From Pomphorhynchus laevis (taxonomy: Eukaryota > Acanthocephala > Palaeacanthocephala > Echinorhynchida > Pomphorhynchidae): a stretch of 64,000 bases of DNA. Below, piece by piece: positions 63,370 through 64,000 of this stretch. Position 1 is the first letter of the stretch, and each line of letters begins with the position of its first letter. Both the position numbers and the translations under genes were made by a program. The stretch spans positions 1 to 64,000 of the forward strand of contig WNNJ02002425.1 in NCBI GenBank assembly GCA_012934845.2. The letters run 5' to 3'. Under the pieces are notes generated by a model. It ran no database searches. It saw only the letters and a program-made list of their open reading frames with translations, and was not told the origin of the DNA.

Positions 63370-63655
63370 AACTCATTTTGTGTAAAACATTCATGCAAAT
63401 ATGTTAATTTCCAGAAATAAAATTGATATTTAGAAATGAGTAATTTTTATAAGAAATGAGAACAATGTGGCTCATTCCGGCAGCAAACAATTACTGTCTT
63501 TTTTGATTAGTAACTTTGATGTTGTGTAAAATATTCATGCAAATGGTGGTCCTAATTTCCAGGAATAAAATTAATTTTCGGAAATGAGTAATTTTTATAA
63601 GAAATGAGTACTACATGGATTATACAGGCATCGAACAATTCCTGTCCTTTTCTGA
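63370..63655. repeat. Short interspersed repeat, two tandem copies
   Basis: About 150 bases twice (from 63,374 and 63,532): TGTGTAAAA-ATTCATGCAAAT, TTTCCAGGAATAAAATTA, GAAATGAGTAATTTTTATAA, GCA-CAACAATT. Shares units with 56,160-56,480. No coding content. Confidence 0.7.
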
Positions 63656-63699
63656 GTCAACTAAACTTGGTGGCGACACCGAAAAAGCAACGTTAAAAA

Positions 63700-64000
63700 T
63701 TATGACTTAAAAGTTACATGTACTCAACCAAATTGGAAAAATACGTAAGTACTAATGATTTTAATTTTAGATCTTTTAAATGTAACATAAAAAATTGTAT
63801 AGTTTGTGATGTTATAAATAATAATTGTGTTGTACGAAATACGTCAAACAAATGTTTTTCATTAAATATTAATAATAATTGTAACTGTAATACAGCAGGT
63901 GTAGTGTATCAAATACAATGTACATGTGAATTGCAATATATAGGAAAAACATATCAAATGTTAAAAACTAGGTTTAGGTAACATATTTTTAAATACAGCA
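63700..64000 (+). mobile_element. Start of a Naiad-like element: N-terminal GIY-YIG module
   Basis: The frame 63,718-63,981 reads FRSFKCNIKNCIVCDVINNN (C-x4-C-x2-C), FSLNINNNCNCNTAGVVYQI, QCTCELQYIGKTYQMLKTRF, then a TAA and HIFKYS at the window end. GVVY and YIG are the nuclease signature. The CNCNT before it and the C-x-C before YIG are the cysteine pattern of the N-terminal nuclease of Naiad elements, in contrast to the C-terminal nuclease of the other Penelopes here. ATG at 63,718 is the likely start. A TAA interrupts the helix that follows. The RT would lie beyond the window. Confidence 0.7.

Noticed and set aside
1-64000. tRNA, rRNA, riboswitch or bacterial-type promoter signals
   Set aside because: I looked for tRNA boxes and rRNA-like conserved stretches on both strands and found none. 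Bacterial regulatory features do not apply to this DNA.

Overview
The window is AT-rich eukaryotic DNA, almost certainly from an invertebrate animal. The only host-gene traces are intronless pieces of animal-type genes (protein disulfide isomerase, a LIM-domain protein), and the repeats are animal retroelement families. There is no bacterial-style operon, no tRNA or rRNA gene, and no LTR retrovirus or Polinton. I cannot name the species. Nearly everything is a graveyard of retrotransposons inserted into one another.

Four groups make up most of it. (1) An AT-rich Penelope-like family resembling the Naiad type (reverse transcriptase with IDKASN, YDFSTLYTNL, GVPMGGNSSP and FRYIDDI motifs). There are roughly 20 pieces, most of them minus-strand, 5'-truncated copies. 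Intact 3' ends finish in the same terminal motif, GTAGACTCAGTTAGCTGATT, behind a conserved structured 3' region. The last 300 bases hold an N-terminal GIY-YIG module as expected for this type. (2) Several canonical Penelope-like elements with the GIY-YIG endonuclease after the RT (0.4-3.4, 12.3-13.6, 16.7-19.9, 25.8-26.9, 29.9-35.2 and 38.4-39.1 kb), many with hammerhead-like motifs in their pseudo-LTRs. (3) Two families of LINEs with a restriction-like endonuclease, resembling the CRE/R2 side of the LINE tree: RLE-A (27.2-29.4, 39.9-42.3, 57.2-60.7 kb) and RLE-B (5.5-7.4, 14.4-15.4, 42.6-44.8, 49.7-52.9, 62.4-63.1 kb). (4) One long LINE with an apurinic-type endonuclease (20.0-23.8 kb), plus RTE-like and CR1-like scraps near 7.5-8.5 and 11.1-11.7 kb.

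Layout: 0-3.4 kb Penelope element between TA microsatellites; 3.4-5.5 kb empty AT-rich DNA; 5.5-12.2 kb LINE and Naiad fragments; 12.2-14.1 kb Penelope fragment and a palindrome with two hammerhead-like cores; 14.4-19.9 kb RLE-B, a small inverted-repeat element and the first copy of a 2.3-kb duplication; 20-25.8 kb LINE and the best plus-strand Naiad; 25.8-35.2 kb Penelope and RLE-A copies, a LIM retrocopy and the second duplication copy; 35.6-39.9 kb a Naiad split by a 3-kb insert holding a 357-bp satellite; 39.9-44.8 kb the youngest RLE-A and an RLE-B; 45.1 kb an unrecognised 145-codon ORF; 46.5 kb a second hammerhead palindrome; 47.5-56.9 kb Naiads and RLE-B; 57.2-61.7 kb RLE-A fused to a protein disulfide isomerase retrocopy; 61.8-64 kb a Naiad split by RLE-B, and the start of another Naiad.

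The most unusual material is structural: paired inverted hammerhead cores, a 122-bp perfect palindrome, a satellite with a permuted hammerhead signature, a conserved pseudoknot-capable Naiad 3' region, and two RLE-A LINEs each joined at the 3' end to a truncated host cDNA. All coordinates of non-ORF elements are read by eye and are accurate to about 10-30 bases.
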